Source of the DNA: Alcanivorax sp. UBA4485
Lineage (GTDB): Bacteria; Pseudomonadota; Gammaproteobacteria; Pseudomonadales; Alcanivoracaceae
Assembly: GCA_002389055.1 (NCBI GenBank)
Contig: DGNT01000051.1
Location: forward strand, 1 to 12,805
Direction of reading: 5' to 3'
DNA length: 12,805 nt
This document shows positions 1 to 6,327 of this stretch, piece after piece; position 1 is the first letter of the stretch; the number at the start of each line of letters is the position of its first letter. Both the position numbers and the translations under genes were made by a program. The notes under the pieces were generated by a model, which searched no databases, was not told the DNA's origin, and worked only from the letters and a program-made list of their open reading frames with translations.

Positions 1-289
1 CATCCAGGTCGGAGCCCGGCGGGCGGCGGCTCAACGACACCAGGTGGTTCTTGGCGGTGTTCACCGCGATCCGATAGAGCCAGGTGTAAAAGGCACTGTC
101 ACCACGGAAACGGGGCAGCGCGCGCCAGGCCTTGATAAACGCTTCCTGGGCGACGTCCTGGACCTCGTCGTGGTCACGCACATAGCGACTGATCAGCGCG
201 AAGATGCGCTGCTGGTACTTAAGCACCAACACCTCGAAGGCACGCTGATCGCCGGCCTTGGCTTTCTTGACCAACTGTTCGTCTGACAC
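1..289 (-). CDS. rpoE: ECF sigma factor RpoE/AlgU (sigma-E), 5' part only
   Basis: N-terminal 96 codons of a group 4 (ECF) sigma factor that directs RNA polymerase to envelope-stress promoters; the 3' end lies beyond the left edge. The product starts SDEQLVKKAKAGDQRAFEVL and carries the region 2 core-binding stretch DVAQEAFIKAWRAL (about residues 45-58) and the region 2.3/2.4 stretch FRGDSAFYTWLYRIAVNTAK (61-80), nearly identical in pattern to E. coli RpoE and Pseudomonas AlgU. Region 4 and any downstream anti-sigma genes (rseA/mucA type) are outside the window. The chosen start is a GTG at 289-287, preceded by GGAGT about seven bases upstream; no ATG fits. It is divergent from nadB, the neighbour also seen in E. 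coli and Pseudomonas, which supports rpoE/algU over other ECF sigmas. In those organisms it is held inactive by a membrane anti-sigma factor. Confidence 0.93.
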   Translation of the reverse strand, partial: MSDEQLVKKAKAGDQRAFEVLVLKYQQRIFALISRYVRDHDEVQDVAQEAFIKAWRALPRFRGDSAFYTWLYRIAVNTAKNHLVSLSRRPPGSDLD

Positions 290-321
290 CGGGACTCCAC
301 TGGCGGAGGGTAAAACGCGGT

Positions 322-330
322 ATTGTATCA
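322..330 (-). promoter_or_regulatory. Possible extended -10 promoter for rpoE
   Basis: On the minus strand the motif TGATACAAT (TGn plus a 5/6 match to TATAAT) would start transcription around position 315, giving a leader of about 25 nt before the GTG start. No good -35 is visible, as is allowed for an extended -10. A second, weaker possibility is a sigma-E-like promoter with GAACCA spaced 17 nt from TCCGG, further upstream in the same gap (about 360-387). Sequence inspection only. Confidence 0.35.
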
Positions 331-353
331 GGTGTTCCACGGACGGCTATACT
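323..353 (+). promoter_or_regulatory. Possible sigma-70 promoter for nadB
   Basis: A good -10 hexamer TATACT sits at 348-353, with a poor -35 candidate TTGTAT at 323-328 (19-nt spacer, longer than ideal). Transcription would begin near 360, leaving a leader of about 54 nt. The -35 candidate overlaps the proposed rpoE -10 on the other strand, so the two divergent promoters may interfere with each other. Weak evidence. Confidence 0.33.
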
Positions 354-413
354 AGCGCCTCCGGAAGCACCTGTTTTCACATTGGTTCAACATTTCCCAG
401 CTAAAGAGGCTTC

Positions 414-2009
414 ATGGCCACCTTCCGCTACGACGTTCTGATCATCGGCTCCGGCGCCGCCGGCCTTACCGTGGCCCTGGGCCTGCCCGACGGCGTGCAG
501 GCAGCGCTGCTGTCCAAGGGTGAGCTCACCCATGCGAGCACTTACTACGCCCAGGGCGGCGTGGCGGCGGTGCTCGACAGCGACGACTCCCTGGAGAGCC
601 ACGTGCGCGACACCCACCTGGCCGGCGGCGGCCTGTGCCACGACGACGCGGTGCGCTACACGGTGGAAAACGGGCCCCAGGCGATTCGCTGGCTGATCGA
701 CCAGGGGGTGGACTTTACCCGCCTGGAGGGCTCCGAGGCCAACCCCCTGCCCTACCACCTGACCCGCGAGGGCGGCCACAGCCACCGGCGCATCATCCAC
801 GCCGCCGACGCCACCGGGGTGGCGATCTCCAGCACCCTGATCGACCGGGTCAAGGAGCGCGACAATGTACATCTTTTCGAGCACCGGGTCGCCGTGGACC
901 TGATTCTGCAGGAGCACGGTAACGAACGCCGTTGCTGCGGCGCCTATGTGCACAACATCAAAACCGGCGAAACCGATGTGATTCTGGCGCGTTCGGTGGT
1001 GCTGGCCACCGGCGGCGCCTCCAAGGTGTACCTGTACACGTCCAACCCGGACGTGGCCACCGGCGACGGGATCGCCATGGCGTGGCGCGCCGGCTGCCGG
1101 GTGGCGAACATGGAATTCATGCAGTTCCACCCCACCTGCCTGTACCACCCCAAAGCGAAGAGTTTTCTGATCACCGAGGCAATTCGCGGCGAAGGCGGCC
1201 GGTTGCTGCTGCCCAACGGCGAGCGCTTCATGCCGCGCTTCGACGAGCGCGCCGAGCTGGCGCCCCGGGACGTGGTGGCGCGCGCCATCGACCATGAAAT
1301 GAAGCGCCTGGGCGCCGACTGCCTGTATCTGGACATCAGCCACAAGCCGGCGGATTTCATCATCGAGCACTTCCCCACCGTGTACGCCAAGTGCCTGCAG
1401 CTGGGCCTGGACATCACCCGCGATCCGATCCCGGTGGTGCCGGCGGCGCACTACACCTGCGGCGGCGTGATCATTGACCGCGCCGGGCGCACCGACGTGC
1501 CCGGCCTGTACGCCCTCGGTGAGACCGGCTTCACCGGCCTGCACGGCGCCAACCGCATGGCCAGCAATTCCCTGCTCGAGTGTTTCGTCTACGGCCGCGC
1601 CGTGGCCGAGCACATCGGCGAGCATCTGCAGGAACTGCCCGAGCCCCGCGAGGCGGCGCCCTGGGACGATTCCAAGGTGACCGACTCCGACGAGGACGTG
1701 GTGATCAGCCATAACTGGGACGAGCTGCGCCGCTTTATGTGGGACTACGTGGGCATCGTGCGCACCACCAAGCGCCTGGAGCGCGCCCAGCACCGGGTGG
1801 AGATGCTGAAAAAGGAAATCACCGAGTACTACAGCAATTACCACATCAGCAACGACCTGCTGGAGCTGCGCAACCTGGTGGTGATCGCCGATCTGATTAT
1901 CCGCTCGGCGCTGCAGCGCAAGGAAAGCCGGGGGCTGCACTTCATGCGTGAGTTCCCGGACGCGGACCCGGTGGGTAAGGATTCGGTGCTGGTGCCGGGC
2001 CAGCCCTGA
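414..2009 (+). CDS. nadB: L-aspartate oxidase NadB
   Basis: FAD-dependent oxidation of L-aspartate to iminoaspartate, the first step of de novo NAD synthesis; NadA then makes quinolinate. The 531-residue length matches the family (about 540). The N-terminal FAD-binding motif GSGAAG is at residues 12-17. Other signatures visible are THASTYYAQGGVAAV, REGGHSHRRIIHAADATG, EFMQFHPT, EAIRGEGGRLL, APRDVVARAID, HYTCGGV and the C-terminal FAD loop GLHGANRMASNSLLE, with the substrate-binding His and Arg residues inside these blocks. The helical C-terminal domain (about 430-510) is complete. The start is ATG at 414 with AAGAGG four bases upstream; the reading matches known NadB N-termini. It is divergent from rpoE, and its TGA at 2007-2009 directly abuts the ygfX stop on the other strand. 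The closest alternative family is SdhA/FrdA flavoproteins, but the motifs and neighbourhood are those of NadB. Confidence 0.98.
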   Translation: MATFRYDVLIIGSGAAGLTVALGLPDGVQAALLSKGELTHASTYYAQGGVAAVLDSDDSLESHVRDTHLAGGGLCHDDAVRYTVENGPQAIRWLIDQGVDFTRLEGSEANPLPYHLTREGGHSHRRIIHAADATGVAISSTLIDRVKERDNVHLFEHRVAVDLILQEHGNERRCCGAYVHNIKTGETDVILARSVVLATGGASKVYLYTSNPDVATGDGIAMAWRAGCRVANMEFMQFHPTCLYHPKAKSFLITEAIRGEGGRLLLPNGERFMPRFDERAELAPRDVVARAIDHEMKRLGADCLYLDISHKPADFIIEHFPTVYAKCLQLGLDITRDPIPVVPAAHYTCGGVIIDRAGRTDVPGLYALGETGFTGLHGANRMASNSLLECFVYGRAVAEHIGEHLQELPEPREAAPWDDSKVTDSDEDVVISHNWDELRRFMWDYVGIVRTTKRLERAQHRVEMLKKEITEYYSNYHISNDLLELRNLVVIADLIIRSALQRKESRGLHFMREFPDADPVGKDSVLVPGQP

Positions 2010-2393
2010 TCAACGGCGCTGCAGGTAGAGCACCTGGCGCAGCGGCGTCAGCGCCGCCGGGCCGGCCTGGTCCGGGAACACCCACACCCAGCCCCGGCGC
2101 GGGCAATGCAGGGCCAGCCAGTGCTCGCGCAACATCACCCGGAACGGCGGCGTCAGGGTCACCCGGCGGCCGTCGCGAAGACTCAGCCGCAGGGCGCCGG
2201 GGGTGACGTCCACGCGGCGCGGTGTGGCCGGGCGCCAGCGGCGTGCCGCCGCCAGGGCGGCCAGCCCGGTGAGCGCCGCCAGGCTCAGCGGCAGGCCACT
2301 GAACAGGATCGCCGCCGCGCCCAGGCCGAGCGCCGCGCACCGCAACCGGTGCGGGTAGCGGGAGCCGCCCAGCTCAACGCTTCTCGGCCACAC
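2010..2393 (-). CDS. ygfX: YgfX-family inner-membrane protein (CptA-like)
   Basis: 127-residue protein matching the layout of YgfX (CptA): a short basic N-terminus containing VELGGSR, a hydrophobic hairpin at about residues 19-50 that can span the membrane twice, then a soluble C-terminal domain with WVWVFPD (about 102-108) and a closing LRQVLYLQ. E. coli YgfX is about 135 residues. The family is weakly conserved, so the call rests on this architecture plus its place directly behind sdhE, the usual pairing. YgfX has been reported to associate with SdhE and to affect cytoskeletal proteins; its description as a toxin is disputed, so I claim no toxin role. The start is a GTG at 2393-2391 inside the end of sdhE (20-bp overlap, different frame), which suggests translational coupling. 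Its stop codon abuts that of nadB, leaving no space for a terminator between the convergent genes. Confidence 0.8.
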   Translation of the reverse strand: MWPRSVELGGSRYPHRLRCAALGLGAAAILFSGLPLSLAALTGLAALAAARRWRPATPRRVDVTPGALRLSLRDGRRVTLTPPFRVMLREHWLALHCPRRGWVWVFPDQAGPAALTPLRQVLYLQRR

Positions 2394-2649
2394 GGTCGAG
2401 CAACTCGGCGACGAAGGCGCGCAATTCCGGGTCCTCGGGCTGGGAGCGCCGGGTGAACCACTCCAGCAGATCCACGTCCTCGCACTCCAGCAGGCGCGCG
2501 AATTGGGCGCGGCGCTCGTCGTCGTCGATATCGAAAAAGCGCTCCAGGTAGGCGTTGAGCACCACCTCCACCTCGGAGGCGCCGCGCCGGCACTGCCAGT
2601 GGAAACGTCGCTTTTGTTCGGCGATGTCGAGAGATTCCGGGGGTGTCAT
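2374..2649 (-). CDS. sdhE: Succinate dehydrogenase flavinylation factor SdhE
   Basis: Small (91-residue) cytoplasmic assembly factor that promotes covalent attachment of FAD to SdhA (and FrdA). The diagnostic RGxxE motif is present as RGASE at residues 22-26, and the family's second block appears as CEDVDLLEWF (about 55-64), equivalent to the DxxDLxxWL helix of E. coli SdhE (YgfY). The preceding stretch KRRFHWQCRRG is also typical. The start is ATG at 2649-2647 with AAGAGG eight bases upstream. The gene overlaps ygfX by 20 bp and is divergent from ygfZ, repeating the sdhE-ygfX/ygfZ grouping of many gammaproteobacteria. It was earlier proposed as an antitoxin (CptB) of CptA/YgfX; the flavinylation role is better supported. 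A possible -10 (GATAAT) lies at 2693-2698 on the minus strand without a convincing -35. Confidence 0.95.
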   Translation of the reverse strand: MTPPESLDIAEQKRRFHWQCRRGASEVEVVLNAYLERFFDIDDDERRAQFARLLECEDVDLLEWFTRRSQPEDPELRAFVAELLDRVAEKR

Positions 2650-2791
2650 TGATGGCGCCTCTTTGGCTGATGGACTGACAGATCAGGGGTGGATTATCTA
2701 TCATCATGGGCCTTGGTTTACAGCCATGCGCCCCAAACTCTGGCGCGGCACTCGCTGTTATCAAGCTCGATATTCTAAACAAAGGGGCATT

Positions 2792-3757
2792 ATGAGCACC
2801 TGGCAAGCCATCCTCGGCGATCAGCAACCCATCGCGGGCGGCGTTCGACAACCGGCCCTGGCGCTTTGCGACCATCTGGCGGTGATCCGCGTCACCGGCG
2901 ACGAAGCCGGCGATTACCTGCAGGGGCAGATCACCGCCGACCTCAAGCACATCGACGACGGCGCCCAGCGGCTGGCCATGCACCTTTCCCTGAAGGGCCG
3001 GGGGCTGGTCAGCGCCCGGGTGGCGGCGATGCCCGGCGGCTACCTGCTGGTAGTGCCGCAAGCCCGGGTGGACGACACCCTGCGCTGCTTTGAGAAATAC
3101 AAACTGCGCGCCAAGGCCGACTTCCAGCGTGATGCGGATCTGGTGGTGGCGCAGCTCAGTGGCGGCGTGGACAGCACCCTGACGGAAGCCGGCCTGCCGG
3201 TGCCCGGGGCCGGGCAAAGCGCCCACCGGGACGGCATCACCGTGCTGCGCTACGCCCACGCGGACGTGGCGCTGCTGGTGGCGGCGCCCGGCCTGCTGGG
3301 CGCCCACTGGCAAACGCTGAGCGCCGAACGCGCCCTGGTCGACAGCGACGGCGCCCGCTTCCAGGACATTCTCGCCGGCGAGGCGCAGGTGTTCCCCGGC
3401 GGCGAGGATCTGTTCCTGCCCCAGGTGCTCAACTACGACGTGCTCGGCGGCGTCAGCTTCAAGAAGGGCTGTTACACCGGCCAGGAGGTGGTGGCGCGGA
3501 TGCATTTCAAGGGCAAACTGAAACAGCGGATGCGTGCGTTCCAGTACCAGGGACCGCCGCTGCAAGCCGGGGAGAGCCTGCGCAACGCCGACGGCAAGGC
3601 GGTGGGCGAAGTGGTCGACAGCGCCCCCGGCGCGCCGGCCCCGGTGGCGCTGGCGGCGCTGCGCGTGACCCACGAGGGCGAGCTGTACCGCGACGACCAG
3701 CCGCTGCACGCCGAGCCGCTGGCGCTGCCCTACAGCCTGCCGCAGCCCAAGTCCTGA
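2792..3757 (+). CDS. ygfZ: Folate-binding Fe-S cluster maintenance protein YgfZ
   Basis: 321-residue member of the YgfZ/GcvT-like family (E. coli YgfZ has 326). These proteins bind tetrahydrofolate, are needed for full activity of certain Fe-S enzymes such as the tRNA methylthiotransferase MiaB, and act in the cytoplasm. The signature KGCYTGQE is at residues 225-232, with the key cysteine at 227 (Cys228 in E. coli). Other family blocks are FLQG-like YLQGQITAD (42-50), HLSLKGRGL (64-72) and FLPQVLNYDVLGGVSFKKG (208-226). The frame is open much further upstream, to 2555, but that part runs antisense through sdhE. The ATG at 2792 has AAAGGGG four bases before it and gives the expected N-terminus MSTWQAIL. 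A 41-bp gap separates it from the nitronate monooxygenase gene, so the two may be cotranscribed. Confidence 0.96.
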   Translation: MSTWQAILGDQQPIAGGVRQPALALCDHLAVIRVTGDEAGDYLQGQITADLKHIDDGAQRLAMHLSLKGRGLVSARVAAMPGGYLLVVPQARVDDTLRCFEKYKLRAKADFQRDADLVVAQLSGGVDSTLTEAGLPVPGAGQSAHRDGITVLRYAHADVALLVAAPGLLGAHWQTLSAERALVDSDGARFQDILAGEAQVFPGGEDLFLPQVLNYDVLGGVSFKKGCYTGQEVVARMHFKGKLKQRMRAFQYQGPPLQAGESLRNADGKAVGEVVDSAPGAPAPVALAALRVTHEGELYRDDQPLHAEPLALPYSLPQPKS

Positions 3758-3798
3758 CCGAATCAGCCACCTTTTAGTCACTACACCCCGGAGGCGCC

Positions 3799-4809
3799 AT
3801 GGCGTTCCAAGACTACACTCTGATCCAGGCGCCGATGGCCGGCGGCCTGTCCACCGCTGACGTGGTGGCCGGCGCCAGCCGCGCCGGCGCGCTGGGCTCG
3901 GTGGGGGCCGGCTATCTGAGCGGCGACGCCATCATGGCCGCCGCCGACGGCGTGCGCGCGGCGGGCGGCGACGCCTTCGCGATCAATCTGTTTATCCCGG
4001 CGCAGCGGGACGCCACCGATGCGGAATGGCGGGCGGCCCTGAAAGCCCTGGCGCCCTGCTACCGGCAGGGCGAGGTGCCGTTGCCGGATCATTTCCCCAA
4101 GCTGCCCGACTTCCGCGAGCAGTTCGACGCCATGCTGGAGGCCCGCCCGGCGGTGTTTTCCTGGACCTTCGGGCGCCTGCCCAGATCAATGATGGCGGCC
4201 TGCCGGGCGCGCGGCATCACCCTGGTGGGCACCGCTACCAGCCGTGACGAAGCGCTGGCGCTGGCCGGGGACGGCGTCGACGGCATCGTGCTGCAGGGCG
4301 AGGAAGCCGGCGGCCACCGTGGCGGGGTGGATCCGCAGGGTGAGGGCCTGCCGCTGGCCGCGCTGCTGGACGCCTGCCGGGACCTGGCGACGCCGCTGAT
4401 CGCCGCTGGCGGCCTGATGGACGGCGCCGATCTGGCGCGGGTGATGGCCGCCGGGGCGGCGGCCGGCCAGCTGGGCACGGCGTTTTTACGCTGCCCGGAG
4501 GCGGGCACCGCCGAGGGCTGGCGCCAGGCGCTGGCCGACGCCGGGCCGGACGCCACCGCGGTGACGCGGGCGGTGTCCGGGCGCTGGGCGCGGGGCATCG
4601 CCAACGCCTGGATGGACGGGCGGGCGCCCACCGAGGTGGCGCCCTACCCGGACCAGCACCGGCTCACCTCGCCGTTGCGTAAGGCGGCGGGCGTGGAGTG
4701 GAAGAGTTTGTGGGCTGGCACCGGGGCGCATCGCGGGCGGGCGCTGCCGGTCGCCGAGCTGGTTCAAGTCATTGAGGACGAACGCCGCGCAGCAAGTAGG
4801 TCGGGTTAG
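3799..4809 (+). CDS. Nitronate monooxygenase (class I, 2-nitropropane dioxygenase family)
   Basis: FMN-dependent TIM-barrel enzyme expected to oxidise alkyl nitronates such as propionate 3-nitronate (a toxic natural product) to aldehyde/oxo-acid and nitrogen oxides. Motifs in order: QAPMAGG at residues 10-16, VGTATS at 143-148, DGIVLQGEEAGGHRG at 161-175 (His173 in the conserved HRG motif), IAAGGLMDG at 201-209 (phosphate binding), QLGTAFL at 224-230 and SGRWARG at 260-266. Length 336 is typical (about 320-360). The start is ATG at 3799 with GGAGG at 3790-3794. It lies 41 bp behind ygfZ on the same strand. Its last four codons (SRSG) and TAG stop fall in or next to the REP-like palindrome at 4800-4829, so the C-terminus may have been altered by repeat insertion. 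The exact substrate cannot be told from sequence; related family members include enoyl reductase FabK. Confidence 0.9.
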   Translation: MAFQDYTLIQAPMAGGLSTADVVAGASRAGALGSVGAGYLSGDAIMAAADGVRAAGGDAFAINLFIPAQRDATDAEWRAALKALAPCYRQGEVPLPDHFPKLPDFREQFDAMLEARPAVFSWTFGRLPRSMMAACRARGITLVGTATSRDEALALAGDGVDGIVLQGEEAGGHRGGVDPQGEGLPLAALLDACRDLATPLIAAGGLMDGADLARVMAAGAAAGQLGTAFLRCPEAGTAEGWRQALADAGPDATAVTRAVSGRWARGIANAWMDGRAPTEVAPYPDQHRLTSPLRKAAGVEWKSLWAGTGAHRGRALPVAELVQVIEDERRAASRSG

Positions 4810-4829
4810 GCCAAAGGCCGTAACCCGAC
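4800..4829. repeat. REP-like palindrome overlapping the end of the nitronate monooxygenase gene
   Basis: The two arms GTCGGGTTAGGCC (4800-4812) and GGCCGTAACCCGAC (4816-4829) are complementary over 13 bp apart from one extra G in the right arm; the loop is AAA. The gene's stop codon TAG (4807-4809) lies inside the left arm. Hairpins with this GTCGGGTTA / TAACCCGAC core are, from memory, scattered between genes in several high-GC proteobacteria. With no U-tract it is a weak intrinsic terminator, but could stabilise the mRNA 3' end. Confidence 0.8.
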
Positions 4830-4875
4830 ATCCCAGCCGATGATTCTCCAGAGAGGCCTCACCCTCCAGAAAGAC

Positions 4876-4988
4876 GCGCCGGGGTTGGGTACCGCCATCC
4901 AGAACACGCCGTGAACCCATCCCTGGGGGCTCGATTCGCGCATCCCTGCGCTCATACGGTTCTGGATGGCGGTACCCAACCCCGGCGC
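4876..4988. repeat. 30-bp perfect inverted repeat with 53-nt loop
   Basis: The left arm 4876-4905 (starting GCGCCGGGGTTGGGTACC) is the exact reverse complement of the right arm 4959-4988 (ending CCCAACCCCGGCGC). Both arms contain the GGTACC palindrome. The loop, 4906-4958, holds a short direct repeat CATCCCTG at 4918-4925 and 4941-4948. Both strands are open across each arm in the same pseudo-coding frame (reading VLDGGTQPRR outward), simply because the arms are complementary. I see no flanking target duplication and no transposase. It could be a small non-autonomous element (MITE-like) or a structured transcript end shared by the two convergent genes. Confidence 0.85.
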
Positions 4989-5005
4989 TTTGTGCTGGCT
5001 GGTAG

Positions 5006-5151
5006 CTTGTGGGAGCGGGCCCTGCCCGCGAAAGGCAAGCTATGCTTGCCGGCAGGATCCCAGAGACCTGACTGGAGCGGTTTGAGAAAGGGCTCTGGCA
5101 TCCTGCCGGCCGGCTTTGCCGGCCTTTCGCTTGCAGGCAAGCTCCCACAAG
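5006..5151. repeat. REPIN-like pair of inverted REP sequences
   Basis: Two REP-type sequences face each other. The left one begins CTTGTGGGAGCGGGC at 5006 and folds as GCGGGC-CCT-GCCCGC (5015-5029), followed by GAAAGGC. The right one, on the minus strand, begins CTTGTGGGAGCTTGC at 5151 and also ends GCGAAAGGC. Between them are nested hairpins: GGCAAGC-TAT-GCTTGCC (5034-5050), an 18-bp inverted repeat with one mismatch (5048-5065 against 5093-5110), and GGCCGGC-TTT-GCCGGCC (5108-5124). The TGTGGGAGC core with a GC-rich palindrome is the pattern of Pseudomonas-type REPs. Inverted REP doublets of this size are REPINs, normally moved by a RAYT transposase (IS200/IS605 relative) encoded elsewhere. 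No RAYT gene is in the window. Confidence 0.85.
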
Positions 5152-5165
5152 GCCGCCGCCCAGAT

Positions 5166-6290
5166 TTAGAGGTCGGCGAGCGGGTGTTGCGGCGCCGGGT
5201 TCTGGAAGAAGCCGTCGATGTAGCTGGGGTCGATCTGGTCGACGTTGCGGTGGCGGAAGCGGGGTTTGCCGTCCTTGTCGATGAGCAGGGCGCGGACGCC
5301 TTCGCGGAAGTCGGCGTGCAGGGTGCATTGCACCGCCAGGCACCATTCCATGCGGAACACTTCGGCGAGGGACAGGTAGCGGCTGCGTTCGAGCTGTTCC
5401 CAGATCAGGTGGGCGGTTTGCGGGCAGCCGTCGGCGAGGGTGGCGCGGGCTTTGTCGAGCCAGCCGTCGCATTGTTTGTGGTTGAGGATGCGGTGCACGA
5501 CCTCGTTGACGGTGGCGGCGTCGCAGAGCGTGTTGATGGTGTCCAGGTGGTCCATCACCGCCGGGGTGAGGGTGTCCGGGCGGGTGGCCAGGTCCTGCAG
5601 GGTGCGGTGCAGTTGCCGGCGGTTGGCGTCGCGGTCGTCCTGGTAGTGGGTTTCGGCGAGGGCGTCGAGCACCTGTTCGCGGTCGGCGTCGACGAAGCGG
5701 TCGGCGAGCCCCAGGTCGAGGGCGTCGCGGGCGTTGAGGTGGACGCCGGTGAGGCCCAGGAACAGGCCGGTTTTGCCGGGCAGACGGTTGAGGAACCAGC
5801 TGGCGCCCACGTCGGGGAACAGGCCGATGGTGATTTCCGGCATGGCGAGCCGGCTTTTCGGGCCCACCAGACGGAACTGGCTGGCCTGCATCAGGCCCAT
5901 GCCGCCGCCCATCACCACACCGTCCGCCCAGCAGATGATAGGGGTCTGGGAGGTGTGCAGACGATGGTCGAGCCGGTATTCGCTGGCGAAGTAGTGCTCG
6001 GTGAACGGGTTCCGGCTCTGGCCGGCGTGCTTGACCATGGCGCCGTGCAGGGCGACCACGTCGCCGCCGGCGCTGAGCGCCTTGCCGCCGTTGCCTTCCA
6101 GCCAGATTGCCACGACCTCGTCGCGGGCCTGCCAGTCGGTGATTTGCCGGTCCAGGGCCTCGATCATTTCCAGGCTGAGGGCGTTGAGCGTGCGCGGGGC
6201 GTTGAGCGTGGCGCGTCCGATCAGGTGGCCGCTGCCGGTGGTGCGTTCTTCAAACTGTACACTTTCTTGGAACTGTACATTATCGGTCAT
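5166..6290 (-). CDS. Enoyl-CoA hydratase/isomerase family, 3-hydroxyisobutyryl-CoA hydrolase-like
   Basis: 374-residue crotonase-fold protein. The oxyanion-hole segment is ALSAGGDVVAL (71-81), the second is VVMGGGMGL (125-133). MPEITIGLFPDVG (150-162) places Glu152 and Asp160 eight residues apart, as in 3-hydroxyisobutyryl-CoA hydrolases of valine breakdown (Glu169/Asp177 in the human enzyme). The C-terminal block DFREGVRALLIDKDGKP (327-343) is also typical of that subgroup and of its length (about 350-385), and separates it from ordinary 260-residue hydratases. The expected reaction is hydrolysis of 3-hydroxyisobutyryl-CoA to the free acid and CoA in the cytoplasm; hydratase activity remains possible. 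The start is ATG at 6290 with AAGGA ten bases upstream. The N-terminus has a near-tandem 18-bp repeat encoding VQFQES-VQFEE. It follows ung by 37 bp on the same strand and ends next to the repeat cluster. Confidence 0.87.
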   Translation of the reverse strand: MTDNVQFQESVQFEERTTGSGHLIGRATLNAPRTLNALSLEMIEALDRQITDWQARDEVVAIWLEGNGGKALSAGGDVVALHGAMVKHAGQSRNPFTEHYFASEYRLDHRLHTSQTPIICWADGVVMGGGMGLMQASQFRLVGPKSRLAMPEITIGLFPDVGASWFLNRLPGKTGLFLGLTGVHLNARDALDLGLADRFVDADREQVLDALAETHYQDDRDANRRQLHRTLQDLATRPDTLTPAVMDHLDTINTLCDAATVNEVVHRILNHKQCDGWLDKARATLADGCPQTAHLIWEQLERSRYLSLAEVFRMEWCLAVQCTLHADFREGVRALLIDKDGKPRFRHRNVDQIDPSYIDGFFQNPAPQHPLADL

Positions 6291-6327
6291 GCCGAAAGGG
6301 TCCTTAATGGGTCGGTGGTGCGAAGCG

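Noticed and set aside
387..1940. 517-codon open frame on the minus strand opposite nadB
   Set aside because: It is rich in Ala, Gly, His, Val and Gln with no motif; this is the usual antisense shadow of a GC-rich gene. nadB on the other strand has all its family motifs.
2010..2649. sdhE-ygfX as a CptB/CptA toxin-antitoxin system
   Set aside because: The pair was once described this way, but SdhE's RGxxE motif and known flavinylation role explain it better; nothing in the sequence requires a toxin function.
2555..2791. 79-codon upstream extension of ygfZ
   Set aside because: It runs antisense over the start of sdhE; the ATG at 2792 has a good ribosome site and gives the normal family length.
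4800..5151. CRISPR array
   Set aside because: The repeats are inverted and unlike one another, without regular direct repeats and spacers; no cas genes are present.
4486..5472. Minus-strand frame of 328 codons spanning the repeat gap
   Set aside because: It links the antisense of the nitronate monooxygenase, the repeats and an off-frame piece of the hydrolase. Its VLDGGTQPRR stretch is read from an inverted-repeat arm, not from a conserved protein.
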